Below are positions 8,775 through 17,210 of a DNA stretch of 54,530 bases, in pieces. The notes beneath the pieces are model-generated. The model was not told the DNA's origin. It did not search any database and was given only the letters and a program-made list of their open reading frames with translations. The position numbers and the translations under genes were made by a program. The DNA is from a filamentous cyanobacterium CCT1 (GTDB lineage: Bacteria; Cyanobacteriota; Cyanobacteriia; Phormidesmidales; Phormidesmidaceae). Numbering within the stretch: position 1 is the stretch's first letter; each line of letters opens with the position of its first letter. The stretch is from positions 1 to 54,530 of the forward strand of contig PYER01000009.1 of NCBI GenBank assembly GCA_003017855.1, read 5' to 3'.

Positions 8775-9278
8775 AGATTGAGAGGAATATTCAACCGAAT
8801 CCCTTTGCCATATTTGTGGTCGCCCAATACGGGAATGTGTTTTTGATGGGCAGTAGCCTCTAGAAAATGAAAATTCCTTGCTAAGCAGATAAAAGTACTG
8901 CCCGCAATAGGGTTTGACATTAATACCCTGCTTAGAGCAAAGGCGCCCCCCCCGAGATGCTATGCAACAGTTGCACAGCATCTTGTACAACAAATTTATA
9001 GAGTTTTTAGCAGCTTGAAAGGCAGCTACTCTAGCAAGAGCTACTCCCTGTTGTGTCTCTTTAATGACTTTTACACATGGACAATCTCGGATAAATTCTT
9101 GAACATAATCAAGCTGTATAACAGGAGTTGAACTATCATTATCAACAATGATAAATTCAACTGGAGTATCTACGGGAATTACTAAAGACTGTATTAATTT
9201 AAGCGTGCGGCGAAAAACTTGCTCGTCGGGATTGTAAATACAAACTAAAAGACTAAAACCAAGTGCTAGATTATCCAT
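8769..9278 (-). pseudogene. N-terminal fragment of a GT2 glycosyltransferase with unrelated tail
   Basis: The first 90 residues are a clear family 2 start: GFSLLVCIYNPDEQVFRRTL, VEFIIVDNDSSTPV and ETQQGVALARVAAFQAAK. The expected DxD block and catalytic half do not follow. After about 9005 the frame runs into a tail with cysteines and no recognisable fold. This tail includes a run of C at about 8944-8952 and an imperfect inverted repeat (AGATGCTATGCAAC ... GTTGCACAGCATCT, 8954-8983). The fragment cannot be catalytic. Insertion or recombination at about 9.0 kb is inferred; the inserted sequence was not identified. Confidence 0.65.
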
Positions 9279-9367
9279 AAGACACTCTTAAATCCTACAA
9301 GTAAAGCATTAGGTATATCTGAGCTATCGATCACCTATATTTTGAATATTCACATAACTTGCTCATA

Positions 9368-10708
9368 TCACTTCAGGAGTTTTTCGTAGATATGAAACCG
9401 TTTCTCAGCTACGAATGATTGAGAATAACCTGCACGCATCAGTTCTTGAGCGTTTTTGCAAAGAGTAAATGTACGGTCTAAGTCAGTAAGCAAATACTCT
9501 ACTGCGAAGCAAAAAGAGGCGGTATCATCAGCAATCATGACACTTTCCATATGCTTAGCGCTATTTCCCATTAATCCCTGAGGATGAGCAATTACTGGCA
9601 TTCCTTGAGCCATAGCGGTCAAAGTTTTTGCTCTGAGACCTGAACCTAGCCTCATTGGAGAGATATAAATACTACTTTGAATCAGTGAACTTAAATCATC
9701 AACAAAGCCAGTAAAAATTACTTGACTAGGGTGCTCTATGTATCTCTGTTTAGTTCCTTTATCCCAAGTACCAACAACGTAAAGGCGTAAGCCGAACTTC
9801 TTGAAAATTTCTATGGCAGCCTCTTCTAGAAACCACTCAATCCCGTCTTTATTTGGAAGATGATATTCAATGCCTACAAAGAGCAGCTTGTCTGGTCGAG
9901 AAAACTTACTTCGATCTAGTTCAATAAAGTCCTGATCGAGTACAGGATAGGGGGCTAAGACAACCTCAGGTCTTTTACATTGCGCATTCAAAGCCTTGTC
10001 AAGCACAGAAGCTTCAGCTTCTGTGTTGGCTATGACAACATCATACTGTTGAAGAAATGAAACTTCTATTGTTTTAATATAATCCCGAATGTAGTTTGCA
10101 TATTCTGTCTGGGTAAGCTTTGCTTTAATATATGTTTCAACTCGATAAAATTGACAATCATAACAACCATAAACTTTTTTGATGCCATCAGGAATTAGGC
10201 TTACTATGTTTAAATTAGACTCAAAATCCAGTTGTATGATTTCAATACTATCGCTATTGATTATTTCTAAGATTTTATTGATTTTCTGCTTTGAGTTAGG
10301 AGGACACAGAAATGTATAGAAATTGAACAAGTTTGCGTCAAAATCCTTACCTGATTCAAGATTGCTACCAATGAAGATACTTTTAATAAAATTTTTAGAG
10401 TGAACAGGAAGATTTTTAAGAGTATTCTTTAATTTTTTAAGAATATCAAACAGCTTTAACTTTTTAAGGATATCAAACAACTTCTTAGATCTTGTTTTCT
10501 TGACAGAATCTTTTAACGTGTAGAATTTAATATTTGGCAATAATTGCCTTAGTTCATCAAGTTCCTTGTCACTAGGAGTGAAATATTGATTGAATAACAC
10601 ACTGATATTGCACTGCTTGCTCAATGGCTCGAGGACGCCAAACTGGGCTATGCCAGCTCCACTATTGGGAGGATAAACTTGAAAATCTGAAACTATTAGT
10701 ACATTCAT
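9368..10708 (-). CDS. Glycosyltransferase (GT4-like), tandem copy 2
   Basis: A 446-residue GT-B fold enzyme starting MNVLIVSDFQVYPPNSG at ATG 10708. An in-frame start 24 bases upstream is less likely, because the paralogue upstream shares conservation only from this methionine. The C-terminal donor domain has KLLFVGIEYHLPNKDGIEWF, VIFTGFVDDLSSLI and SPMRLGSGLRAKTLTAMAQG. These resemble the group-1 glycosyltransferases that lack the usual E-x7-E. About residues 90-110 contain an exact nine-residue tandem repeat (LFDILKKLK twice) absent from the paralogue. The neighbouring gene is a duplicate at about 70 percent identity by eye. Donor and acceptor are unknown. Confidence 0.82.
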   Translation of the reverse strand: MNVLIVSDFQVYPPNSGAGIAQFGVLEPLSKQCNISVLFNQYFTPSDKELDELRQLLPNIKFYTLKDSVKKTRSKKLFDILKKLKLFDILKKLKNTLKNLPVHSKNFIKSIFIGSNLESGKDFDANLFNFYTFLCPPNSKQKINKILEIINSDSIEIIQLDFESNLNIVSLIPDGIKKVYGCYDCQFYRVETYIKAKLTQTEYANYIRDYIKTIEVSFLQQYDVVIANTEAEASVLDKALNAQCKRPEVVLAPYPVLDQDFIELDRSKFSRPDKLLFVGIEYHLPNKDGIEWFLEEAAIEIFKKFGLRLYVVGTWDKGTKQRYIEHPSQVIFTGFVDDLSSLIQSSIYISPMRLGSGLRAKTLTAMAQGMPVIAHPQGLMGNSAKHMESVMIADDTASFCFAVEYLLTDLDRTFTLCKNAQELMRAGYSQSFVAEKRFHIYEKLLK

Positions 10709-10848
10709 AAGTCTGCAGAGGGTAGGTATCAATTTAGGGTAGGCAGAATGAAGTTCACAATATAAGTGTGAGTGAGTGGCGACCCCACCATTTTTAAGCT
10801 ATATATCCGCATCAGTAAAAGTGAGCATGAGTCATAACTGGTTGCATC

Positions 10849-12162
10849 TCACTTCAAGAGTTTTTTGTAAATATGAAACCGTTTCTCAGCTACAAAGGCT
10901 TGAGAATAACGTGTACGCATCAGTTCTTGAGCGTTTTTACACAGGTTAAATGTACGGTCTAAATCAGCAAGTAAATATTCTGCTGCAAAGCAAAAAGAGG
11001 CGGTATCGTCAGCAACCATAACGCTTTCCATATGCTTGGCACTATTTCCAATTAAAGACTGGGAATGAGCGATTACTGGCATTCCTTGAGCCATCGCCGT
11101 CAGAATCTTTGCTCTCAACCCTCCACACAGTCTCATTGGAGATATATAAATACTGCTTTTAATTAGCGAGCTTAAATCATCAACAAAGCCAGTAAAAATT
11201 ACTTGGCTGGGGTGATCTTTATACCGTTGTTTAGTTTCCTGACTCCAAGAGCCAACCACATGAAGTCGCAAACCAAATTTCTCAAAAATCGTCGGAGCAA
11301 TTTCTTCTAGGAACCAGTTAACCCCATCTTTATTTGGGAAATGATATTCAGTGCCAACAAAGAGCAGCTTATCTGGACGTTTGAACTTATCTCGATCGAG
11401 TTCAATAAAATCCTTATCAAGCACAGGATAAGGGGCTAAAACAACCTTAGATCTTTCACCTTGCGCAGTCAAAGCATGGCCAACCACAGCAGTTTCAGGT
11501 TCAGTATTTGCAATGACAACGTCATACTGTCGCAGAAATGAAATTTCTAAAGTTTTAACATAATCACGAATATAGCTCGCATATTCTGACTGTGTGAGCT
11601 TCGCTTTAATAAAGGAATCAACTCGATAAAATTGACAATCGTAACAGCCATAAACCTTCTTAACATGATGAGGAATCAGGCTGACGATGTTGAGATTAGA
11701 TTCAAAATCTAACTGTATGATATCAATGTCATCGTTATGGATAATTTCTAAAATCTTATCGATTTTCTGCTTCGAGTTAGGAGGATACAAAAATGTATGA
11801 AATTTAACCAGGTTTCCATCAAAATCATTCCTTGATTCAAACTTGTTATCAATGAAGCTATTCTTGACAAAACTTTTGGTATCAGTAGCAAGCTTTTTAA
11901 GAACATTTACTGATTTTTTAAGACTATTCAATAGCGTTTTAGAGCTTGACTTTTTGTCTGAGCCATTCAATGTGTAAAATTTAACATCTGGTAATAGTTG
12001 CCTTAGCTCATCAAGCTCCTTGTCACTCGGAGTGAAATGTTGATGGAATAGCACACTGATATTGCACTGCTTGCTCAATGGCTCAAGAATGCCAAATTGG
12101 GCTATGCCAGCCCCATTAATGGGAGGATAGACTTGAAAATCTGAAACGATTAGTACATTCAT
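10849..12162 (-). CDS. Glycosyltransferase (GT4-like), tandem copy 1
   Basis: A 437-residue paralogue of the gene just downstream, alike along the whole length (for example GIAQFGILEPLSKQCNISVL and PNSKQKIDKILEII). ATG 12162 gives the conserved MNVLIVSDFQVYPP start. The donor-domain glycine of copy 2 (RLGSGLRAK) is cysteine here (RLCGGLRAK), and the stretch around residues 85-115 differs and lacks the nine-residue repeat. This suggests the copies are diverging in acceptor specificity or that one is drifting. About 140 bases separate the copies, and both follow the SDR gene in the same direction. Confidence 0.82.
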   Translation of the reverse strand: MNVLIVSDFQVYPPINGAGIAQFGILEPLSKQCNISVLFHQHFTPSDKELDELRQLLPDVKFYTLNGSDKKSSSKTLLNSLKKSVNVLKKLATDTKSFVKNSFIDNKFESRNDFDGNLVKFHTFLYPPNSKQKIDKILEIIHNDDIDIIQLDFESNLNIVSLIPHHVKKVYGCYDCQFYRVDSFIKAKLTQSEYASYIRDYVKTLEISFLRQYDVVIANTEPETAVVGHALTAQGERSKVVLAPYPVLDKDFIELDRDKFKRPDKLLFVGTEYHFPNKDGVNWFLEEIAPTIFEKFGLRLHVVGSWSQETKQRYKDHPSQVIFTGFVDDLSSLIKSSIYISPMRLCGGLRAKILTAMAQGMPVIAHSQSLIGNSAKHMESVMVADDTASFCFAAEYLLADLDRTFNLCKNAQELMRTRYSQAFVAEKRFHIYKKLLK

Positions 12163-12251
12163 ATATTTAGAGGACAATATTTTTAACGTACTTAACACTA
12201 CCTAGCCGACTGTCTCTGCCGTGCATAATTAGACCGATGTGTATGGCTTGT

Positions 12252-13178
12252 TCATATCCCTACCAACTCTGCTCTACACCAATTTGCAAATGTACGAACT
12301 CCCTGTTTCAGTCTCACTTCTGGCTGAAAGCCTAAGGCTTGAACTTTAGTTATTTCTGCTTGCCAGTTCAGTGGGTTGCCCACAGAGACTTTTCCATCAA
12401 ACTTCAAGCTCCCCTGATAATCTAAAGCTTCTAAAAGTAGTTCAGCAAGCTCAGCAATGCTTACCTCTACACCTGTTCCTAAGTTATAGGCTTCACCCTG
12501 CATCGGTGCTTTGTTAGCGATGACAAATAATGCTTTAGCAATTTCAAGAGCATGGATGAAATCACGGCTTTCCTGCCCAGTGCCTTGCAAGGTAATTGAG
12601 TCTTGAAAAATCGCTTTATGACAGATATCCCACATGACTTGGCGACGAATGCCAGGTCCATAGGCAGAAAAAATTCGAGCACTTGCGGTTGCCATGCCAT
12701 AAACCTTACTGAACTCAAGACAAAGCTGTTCACCTTGCAGTTTATGGAACCCATAAGGAGATATAGGAAACGGCGAATGTTCTTCGCTTACTGGAAGTGA
12801 TTGAGGATTTCCATAGACAGCTGCACTAGAGAGATAGATAAATTTGCATTGGGGGGCACTGGAACGCAGTGCATTCAGAACATCAAACGTTAATAGGGTA
12901 TTTCCATAAAAATCGGATGCAGGGTCAGCAATCGATGCACCGACTGAAGCCCTCCCAGCACAATGAATGCATACTTGTGGAGAATATGATGCAATCAGGG
13001 TAGCCAGGGTGGGATCAGGAAGTTGTAAACGATGGTAAGCTTTCAAATTCGCAAGAGGTGCATTTTCGGGAGGCGAATTATCTATACCAATCACAGACCA
13101 ACCCTGTTCTATAAAGTAGCGGGCTACATAGCGACCGATAAAACCTGCGACACCAGTTACCAGCACTGAATTTGACAT
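12252..13178 (-). CDS. NAD-dependent epimerase/dehydratase (extended SDR)
   Basis: Nucleotide-sugar epimerase, dehydratase or reductase of 308 residues. Rossmann nucleotide site GVAGFIGRYVARYF near the N-terminus, an acidic residue ending strand 2 (GIDNSPP) for NAD preference, FIYLSSAAVYGNP (catalytic serine) and SPYGFHKLQGEQ (Y-x-x-x-K). SARIFSAYGPGIRRQVMWDI and GQESRDFIHALEIA match the substrate-binding half of GalE/RmlB/GDP-sugar enzymes. Exact substrate is not decidable. It follows a GT2 and precedes the duplicated transferases, so it probably makes a donor for one of them. Confidence 0.87.
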   Translation of the reverse strand: MSNSVLVTGVAGFIGRYVARYFIEQGWSVIGIDNSPPENAPLANLKAYHRLQLPDPTLATLIASYSPQVCIHCAGRASVGASIADPASDFYGNTLLTFDVLNALRSSAPQCKFIYLSSAAVYGNPQSLPVSEEHSPFPISPYGFHKLQGEQLCLEFSKVYGMATASARIFSAYGPGIRRQVMWDICHKAIFQDSITLQGTGQESRDFIHALEIAKALFVIANKAPMQGEAYNLGTGVEVSIAELAELLLEALDYQGSLKFDGKVSVGNPLNWQAEITKVQALGFQPEVRLKQGVRTFANWCRAELVGI

Positions 13179-13284
13179 TCTTAATAAACCTCAATTGGGT
13201 AATTTAGTATAAGTAATTTATTTCCGCTAAAAATCTGAAGTGCAAGAAGTGATGGTAGATTGTATGAAACTTTCGTTCTACTTC

Positions 13285-14142
13285 TCAGTATGAGAGCTTT
13301 AAGGAAGATTGAAGCGTATTCCAAATTTTGAGCCAACTCCGATAAGGCTTAAAATATAGGCGATATTCTTTAGGCAATAGAGCAGCATGCTTAGATGCTA
13401 AGTAGCGGTAAACCACTTTATTCCTCTCGTCACTGCGTGAAGCGGTGCTTAATGATGTAGGTCTAACTCTGTATTCGAATAGAATTTCTGGAATGTGATA
13501 GAAGCGATATCCTTTCTTAGCAATGCTTAACCACAGATCCCAGTCGTCATAGCATCCAAAGGGCATATTGACATCGTAGGGACCACATTCATCCCAAACT
13601 GACTTCCGATAAACTGCACACATATCAATATAGTTGTGATTGATCAACCATGACAAATTAAAGTCCGGGATTCTCTGAACTGCTCTGAACCCATTTTCAA
13701 AACTGATCGCTTCGTAGGGATTGCTGAAAGTTGGAAGTTCATCTAAAGCATTAATCTCTTCACCAAAATGCTCCACATCACCATAGACAACCGCAACATC
13801 GGGATATCGATCGAGAATCTCAATTCCTTTATAAATATAAGCTGTACGAATTCGATTATCTGCATCTAATGGTAATATATACTCCCCTTTTGCCAGTCGG
13901 ATACCAGTATTTCTAGCGGATGGGGCCCCCTGATTTTGTTGATCAATAACTTGATAGCCATTATTTCTAAGTTCATTCAAAACCTGATGGGTTAGTGGGT
14001 CTGTAGAACCATCATTTACAATAATGATTTCGTAAATCTGTTCTGGACAAGCCGTTACGCTTGCTACCGCTTCTTTAATAAATTGACCATCGTTAAAACA
14101 AGGAATGATGATTGACAACCGAATGTTTTTAAAGCTGTTCAT
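13285..14142 (-). CDS. GT2 family glycosyltransferase
   Basis: A 285-residue inverting transferase with LSIIIPCFNDGQFIKEAVAS, EIIIVNDGSTDPLT, GAPSARNTGIRLAKGEYILP and LDADNR (metal-binding D-x-D). CYDDWDLWLSIAKKGYRFY carries the later family-2 motif E/D-D-W-D-x-W. It starts at ATG 14142. No membrane segments are evident, so it is likely a peripheral cytoplasmic enzyme working on lipid-linked glycan. The next gene upstream ends 45 bases before. Confidence 0.88.
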   Translation of the reverse strand: MNSFKNIRLSIIIPCFNDGQFIKEAVASVTACPEQIYEIIIVNDGSTDPLTHQVLNELRNNGYQVIDQQNQGAPSARNTGIRLAKGEYILPLDADNRIRTAYIYKGIEILDRYPDVAVVYGDVEHFGEEINALDELPTFSNPYEAISFENGFRAVQRIPDFNLSWLINHNYIDMCAVYRKSVWDECGPYDVNMPFGCYDDWDLWLSIAKKGYRFYHIPEILFEYRVRPTSLSTASRSDERNKVVYRYLASKHAALLPKEYRLYFKPYRSWLKIWNTLQSSLKLSY

Positions 14143-14187
14143 TCCATTTTCCGTAAATTGCTAAACTAAATTAGTAAAATAAATGTC

Positions 14188-15144
14188 CTACTTAGAAGTT
14201 TTAGAAGGTAAAAATTTTTGACCTAGCCAATTTAGATCTCTTGCAAATTCATTAAATAGAGCGCCCACAAATTGTTGCTTTGTCGTCGGAAATTGCTGTT
14301 CATAGGGATGAAAAATTCTGGCGCCGATCTCTATGCTTAAGTGGCGATAAATTGGTATTAGTGAAATCTCTCGTTTAGCTGGATTTAGTGGATTTGGATT
14401 AAGCCTTAAATGGATGGAGTTCCACATCCGTTGTATCAGTCTTTTTTCCTGGAAAACTAGATCGGTATCCACCCACCAAGCTTGAAATGGATGGTCTTGG
14501 CAAAATGGAGTTCCAAATATTTGGGCGTAAATTGGAATCCTGTACTCCAAAAATCCCAATTCTGGTTCTTCGACTTTTGAGTATTGTTCTAAAAAAACTC
14601 TGGGAAAGCCTACAACAATGAATAAACATCCCAATGGGTCTTGGTTATAATCATAGGTCTTGCGGACATGCGCTAAAAAATCGAGATACCGCTGTCTAAG
14701 GTCTGGAATTTTAGGTGTAACCCACTGCCAATTATGCTCAACTTCTGCAACCGGTCGAAGCCCAGATAGCAAAATTTCGTCTGGCTTGAGCATCGAGAAA
14801 AGTTTCTCAATGGCTCCAAATACTAACATATCCCACTGAACAACCACGATCGTGTCCCACTCCAGATGCTGACCGCGATCGCGAAACCATTGGGTAATCA
14901 TCAAGTCGCCCTGAATCCACTTCCAGTAGGAGTCTTTCGGTTCTGAAAATGCGTAAAAGTCATCCAGATAAAGACTTAGTGCCGATTTGTACTGGTCTGC
15001 TAATGCCAAATCCCCGCCATATAGCCCATAAATTGCGATATCGGGGTTATGCTGGCGTAAAATTTCCAAGCGATTTTGGCAGACTTCTAATTCTTTATAA
15101 AACCAAAATAAAACAGCTATTTTCATAGAGATGGCATTCTTCAT
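14188..15144 (-). CDS. Unrecognised protein, possibly a GT-A-like glycosyltransferase
   Basis: I do not recognise this 318-residue protein. No signal peptide or membrane helix is apparent. It opens with a hydrophobic beta-strand (MKIAVLFWFYKELEVCQNRL) like a GT-A start. A later hydrophobic strand, WDTIVVVQWDMLVFGAIEKL, ends in an acidic residue where GT-A enzymes have their metal-binding DxD, but the exact DxD is missing. Tryptophans and histidines abound in the middle (VEHNWQWV, HPFQAWWVDTDLVF). Its start codon overlaps the stop of the 2OG oxygenase gene by ATGA, implying translational coupling; an internal ATG at 15126 is an alternative start. Position among glycosyltransferases suggests a role in the same polysaccharide. 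Confidence 0.75.
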   Translation of the reverse strand: MKNAISMKIAVLFWFYKELEVCQNRLEILRQHNPDIAIYGLYGGDLALADQYKSALSLYLDDFYAFSEPKDSYWKWIQGDLMITQWFRDRGQHLEWDTIVVVQWDMLVFGAIEKLFSMLKPDEILLSGLRPVAEVEHNWQWVTPKIPDLRQRYLDFLAHVRKTYDYNQDPLGCLFIVVGFPRVFLEQYSKVEEPELGFLEYRIPIYAQIFGTPFCQDHPFQAWWVDTDLVFQEKRLIQRMWNSIHLRLNPNPLNPAKREISLIPIYRHLSIEIGARIFHPYEQQFPTTKQQFVGALFNEFARDLNWLGQKFLPSKTSK

Positions 15145-16013
15145 CCTTTTTTTTGGGGTTTGACCGCCTGGTGGGCATCTAGCAGGATAGGAGGTGTGAG
15201 TTTTTTAATCCACCACTTTGTATCTTTTTTAACAACTACTCGTCCATTTCTAACTTTGTAGTCGGTGCTTTTCTTACTTGCCCCTTGGACAGTTTCACCG
15301 GGTCGGCTCAAAAAAAGTGCCCCATACCGTTCTCCACCATCCATGACTTCTCCCTTCGGTCTTCCAGCCGTGAAATAGTAGAGAGCGATTGACTTACGAG
15401 TCCAACCCTCTGGACAGGTGAGGGGTTCAGGGTGCCCATGAAATGCCCAATCCGTAATATTGAAGACAACCATACGGTTGTAAATAGGCAGAATCTTTTG
15501 GACACATTCAGCCATAGAAGAATCCCATAATTCCAAATACCCACCATACTCTTCCTTCCAATCCTTATTCAAATAGATAATGACATTAAGGCGACGATCT
15601 AGGTCTAGCTTCCCATGCCTACTGTAGTCAGCATGGATACCTAACTTACCGCCTTGAGGAATTTGATGAAGACCTCCGCCAAAAAAATAAGGGTCAGGGA
15701 TCAATCCATCAATGCCTGTGAGCGTTTCTAAGAACTTTAGAAAAGGAGGTGAGTTGAACTGATATAGAAGCAGGTTGGTAAAAGCTCCCAGTTTATCTTC
15801 CCCTTGAGTTTCTAACTTGGCTTCAAAGGGAGTTTTATATTGCTTCCAGGCTGGGCTTTCAACCCCAGGAAATTCCTCTAAGACGCCATCTAGAGCTTCT
15901 TCCGGCAAAATATTATCTAAGACGATATGAGGAAAAGGAAGGGCAGACTGGTACTTTTTAGAACTAGCAAGAGCTATATTCTGGAGGTACTCAGCATCAA
16001 GGTAAAGTTTCAT
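15141..16013 (-). CDS. 2-oxoglutarate/Fe(II)-dependent oxygenase (prolyl-4-hydroxylase-like fold)
   Basis: A 290-residue double-stranded beta-helix dioxygenase. Seen: HADYSRHGKLDLDRRLNVII gives the proximal H-x-D iron ligands, followed by YLNKDW and YGGYLELWD. VFNITDWAFHGHPEPL supplies the distal histidine, and WTRKSIALYYF the arginine that binds 2-oxoglutarate. Such enzymes hydroxylate or otherwise oxidise peptides, sugars or small molecules using 2-oxoglutarate and oxygen. ATG 16013 is chosen over an upstream TTG. It overlaps the next gene by four bases and abuts a GT4 gene, so a role in modifying a glycan or its carrier is likely but unproved. Confidence 0.85.
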   Translation of the reverse strand: MKLYLDAEYLQNIALASSKKYQSALPFPHIVLDNILPEEALDGVLEEFPGVESPAWKQYKTPFEAKLETQGEDKLGAFTNLLLYQFNSPPFLKFLETLTGIDGLIPDPYFFGGGLHQIPQGGKLGIHADYSRHGKLDLDRRLNVIIYLNKDWKEEYGGYLELWDSSMAECVQKILPIYNRMVVFNITDWAFHGHPEPLTCPEGWTRKSIALYYFTAGRPKGEVMDGGERYGALFLSRPGETVQGASKKSTDYKVRNGRVVVKKDTKWWIKKLTPPILLDAHQAVKPQKKG

Positions 16014-16031
16014 AGGTTGTATCAATTAGCT

Positions 16032-17210
16032 TTAATTAGATGTTGCGAATTCCATTGCCGAAAGACCCAGAACCTTGAGATACTTCTGGGTAGCTGTTTC
16101 CAAACCAAACTGATGCAACCAGTCTGGCTCAACAAGCTTTGGATGCCCCGATAGCACATCTAGGATTGCCTCGGCAAGTGCATCACTATCACCGACGGGG
16201 GTAAGATGGCCGTACTGTCCATTTGCCAAAATTTCTGATGGTCCACTCTTGCAATTTGTGGAGATAACAGGTGTTCCCATAGCCATCGCTTCAATTAGTA
16301 CGTTGCCTAACCCTTCCCACACAGAGGACAGAACAAAGACAGATGATTGAGCCATATACTTGTATGGGTTTTGCACATGCCCCAGTAAAGCAACATTCTC
16401 TTCTAAACCTAATTCGTGAATGAGTTCTTCAAGTTGAGCACGATCAGGTCCTGAACCCAGAATGACTAAACGAGAGGTATACAGCTTTAATGTTTTGGCG
16501 AACCCCTGAATCAGGGTAGGGAAGTCTTTTTGCGGCACCAACCTGCCAACCGAAAGAATTACTGGTATCTCCTTATCAGCAAACCAAGGATGCTCAATGG
16601 GCTCGCTTGCTTTGCCAATTAAATCGGGAGTAATCACAGGGTTATAAATCACTTGAATATCCTTCAAGGACAGATTGCCAACATGAGCAAGGTCCTCTGC
16701 CGCCCCCTGCGAAACTGCCACGATTCCATCAGCCCATGGATAAAAGTATTTAACTAAAGAGGTTGGACGATCGGGCGTTAATCCCAGAAATGCTAATGGA
16801 TTATTAATGGGTACACGCATTTTCTGTAAAGGACCTAGTGAACCCTGCTCACACACCACAATCTTAGTAGAAGATTTAGCCCAGTATTTTGCAAGAATGG
16901 CAATCTCCGTACTGTAATGGATGGATGCAAGCATCGCTTTGGGTTGTGCCTGACGCAGATAATCGGCTAATACACCAACACTGGCCCGTAGCCGAGGGGA
17001 TCTGAGATCGACAATTTTGACGCTAGGCGGAACCTGTTTGATAAAAGGACCTTCAGCGCGTTGCAAAACAATATCTACCTTTAATCCTTGAGCAAGGAAA
17101 CCACGGGCTAAATTGACAATTGCCCGTTGGACACCACCCTCCTCTAGATTGTCAAGGAACAAACTTATGTCAGGAGAGGAAAGCTGATTGTGTTGCCTTA
17201 TCTTTAGCAA
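16032..17210 (-). CDS. GT4 family glycosyltransferase
   Basis: A 392-residue retaining GT-B glycosyltransferase. LEEGGVQRAIVNLARGFLAQG forms the acceptor-side glycine-rich loop; the donor domain shows ILSVGRLVPQKDFPTLIQGF and the E-x7-E signature in SSVWEGLGNVLIEAMAMG. The frame has no early ATG. A TTG at 17210 is the only start consistent with the conserved N-terminus, which makes it overlap the upstream paralogue by 41 bases. The two are paralogues and probably arose by tandem duplication. Confidence 0.85.
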   Translation of the reverse strand: MLKIRQHNQLSSPDISLFLDNLEEGGVQRAIVNLARGFLAQGLKVDIVLQRAEGPFIKQVPPSVKIVDLRSPRLRASVGVLADYLRQAQPKAMLASIHYSTEIAILAKYWAKSSTKIVVCEQGSLGPLQKMRVPINNPLAFLGLTPDRPTSLVKYFYPWADGIVAVSQGAAEDLAHVGNLSLKDIQVIYNPVITPDLIGKASEPIEHPWFADKEIPVILSVGRLVPQKDFPTLIQGFAKTLKLYTSRLVILGSGPDRAQLEELIHELGLEENVALLGHVQNPYKYMAQSSVFVLSSVWEGLGNVLIEAMAMGTPVISTNCKSGPSEILANGQYGHLTPVGDSDALAEAILDVLSGHPKLVEPDWLHQFGLETATQKYLKVLGLSAMEFATSN

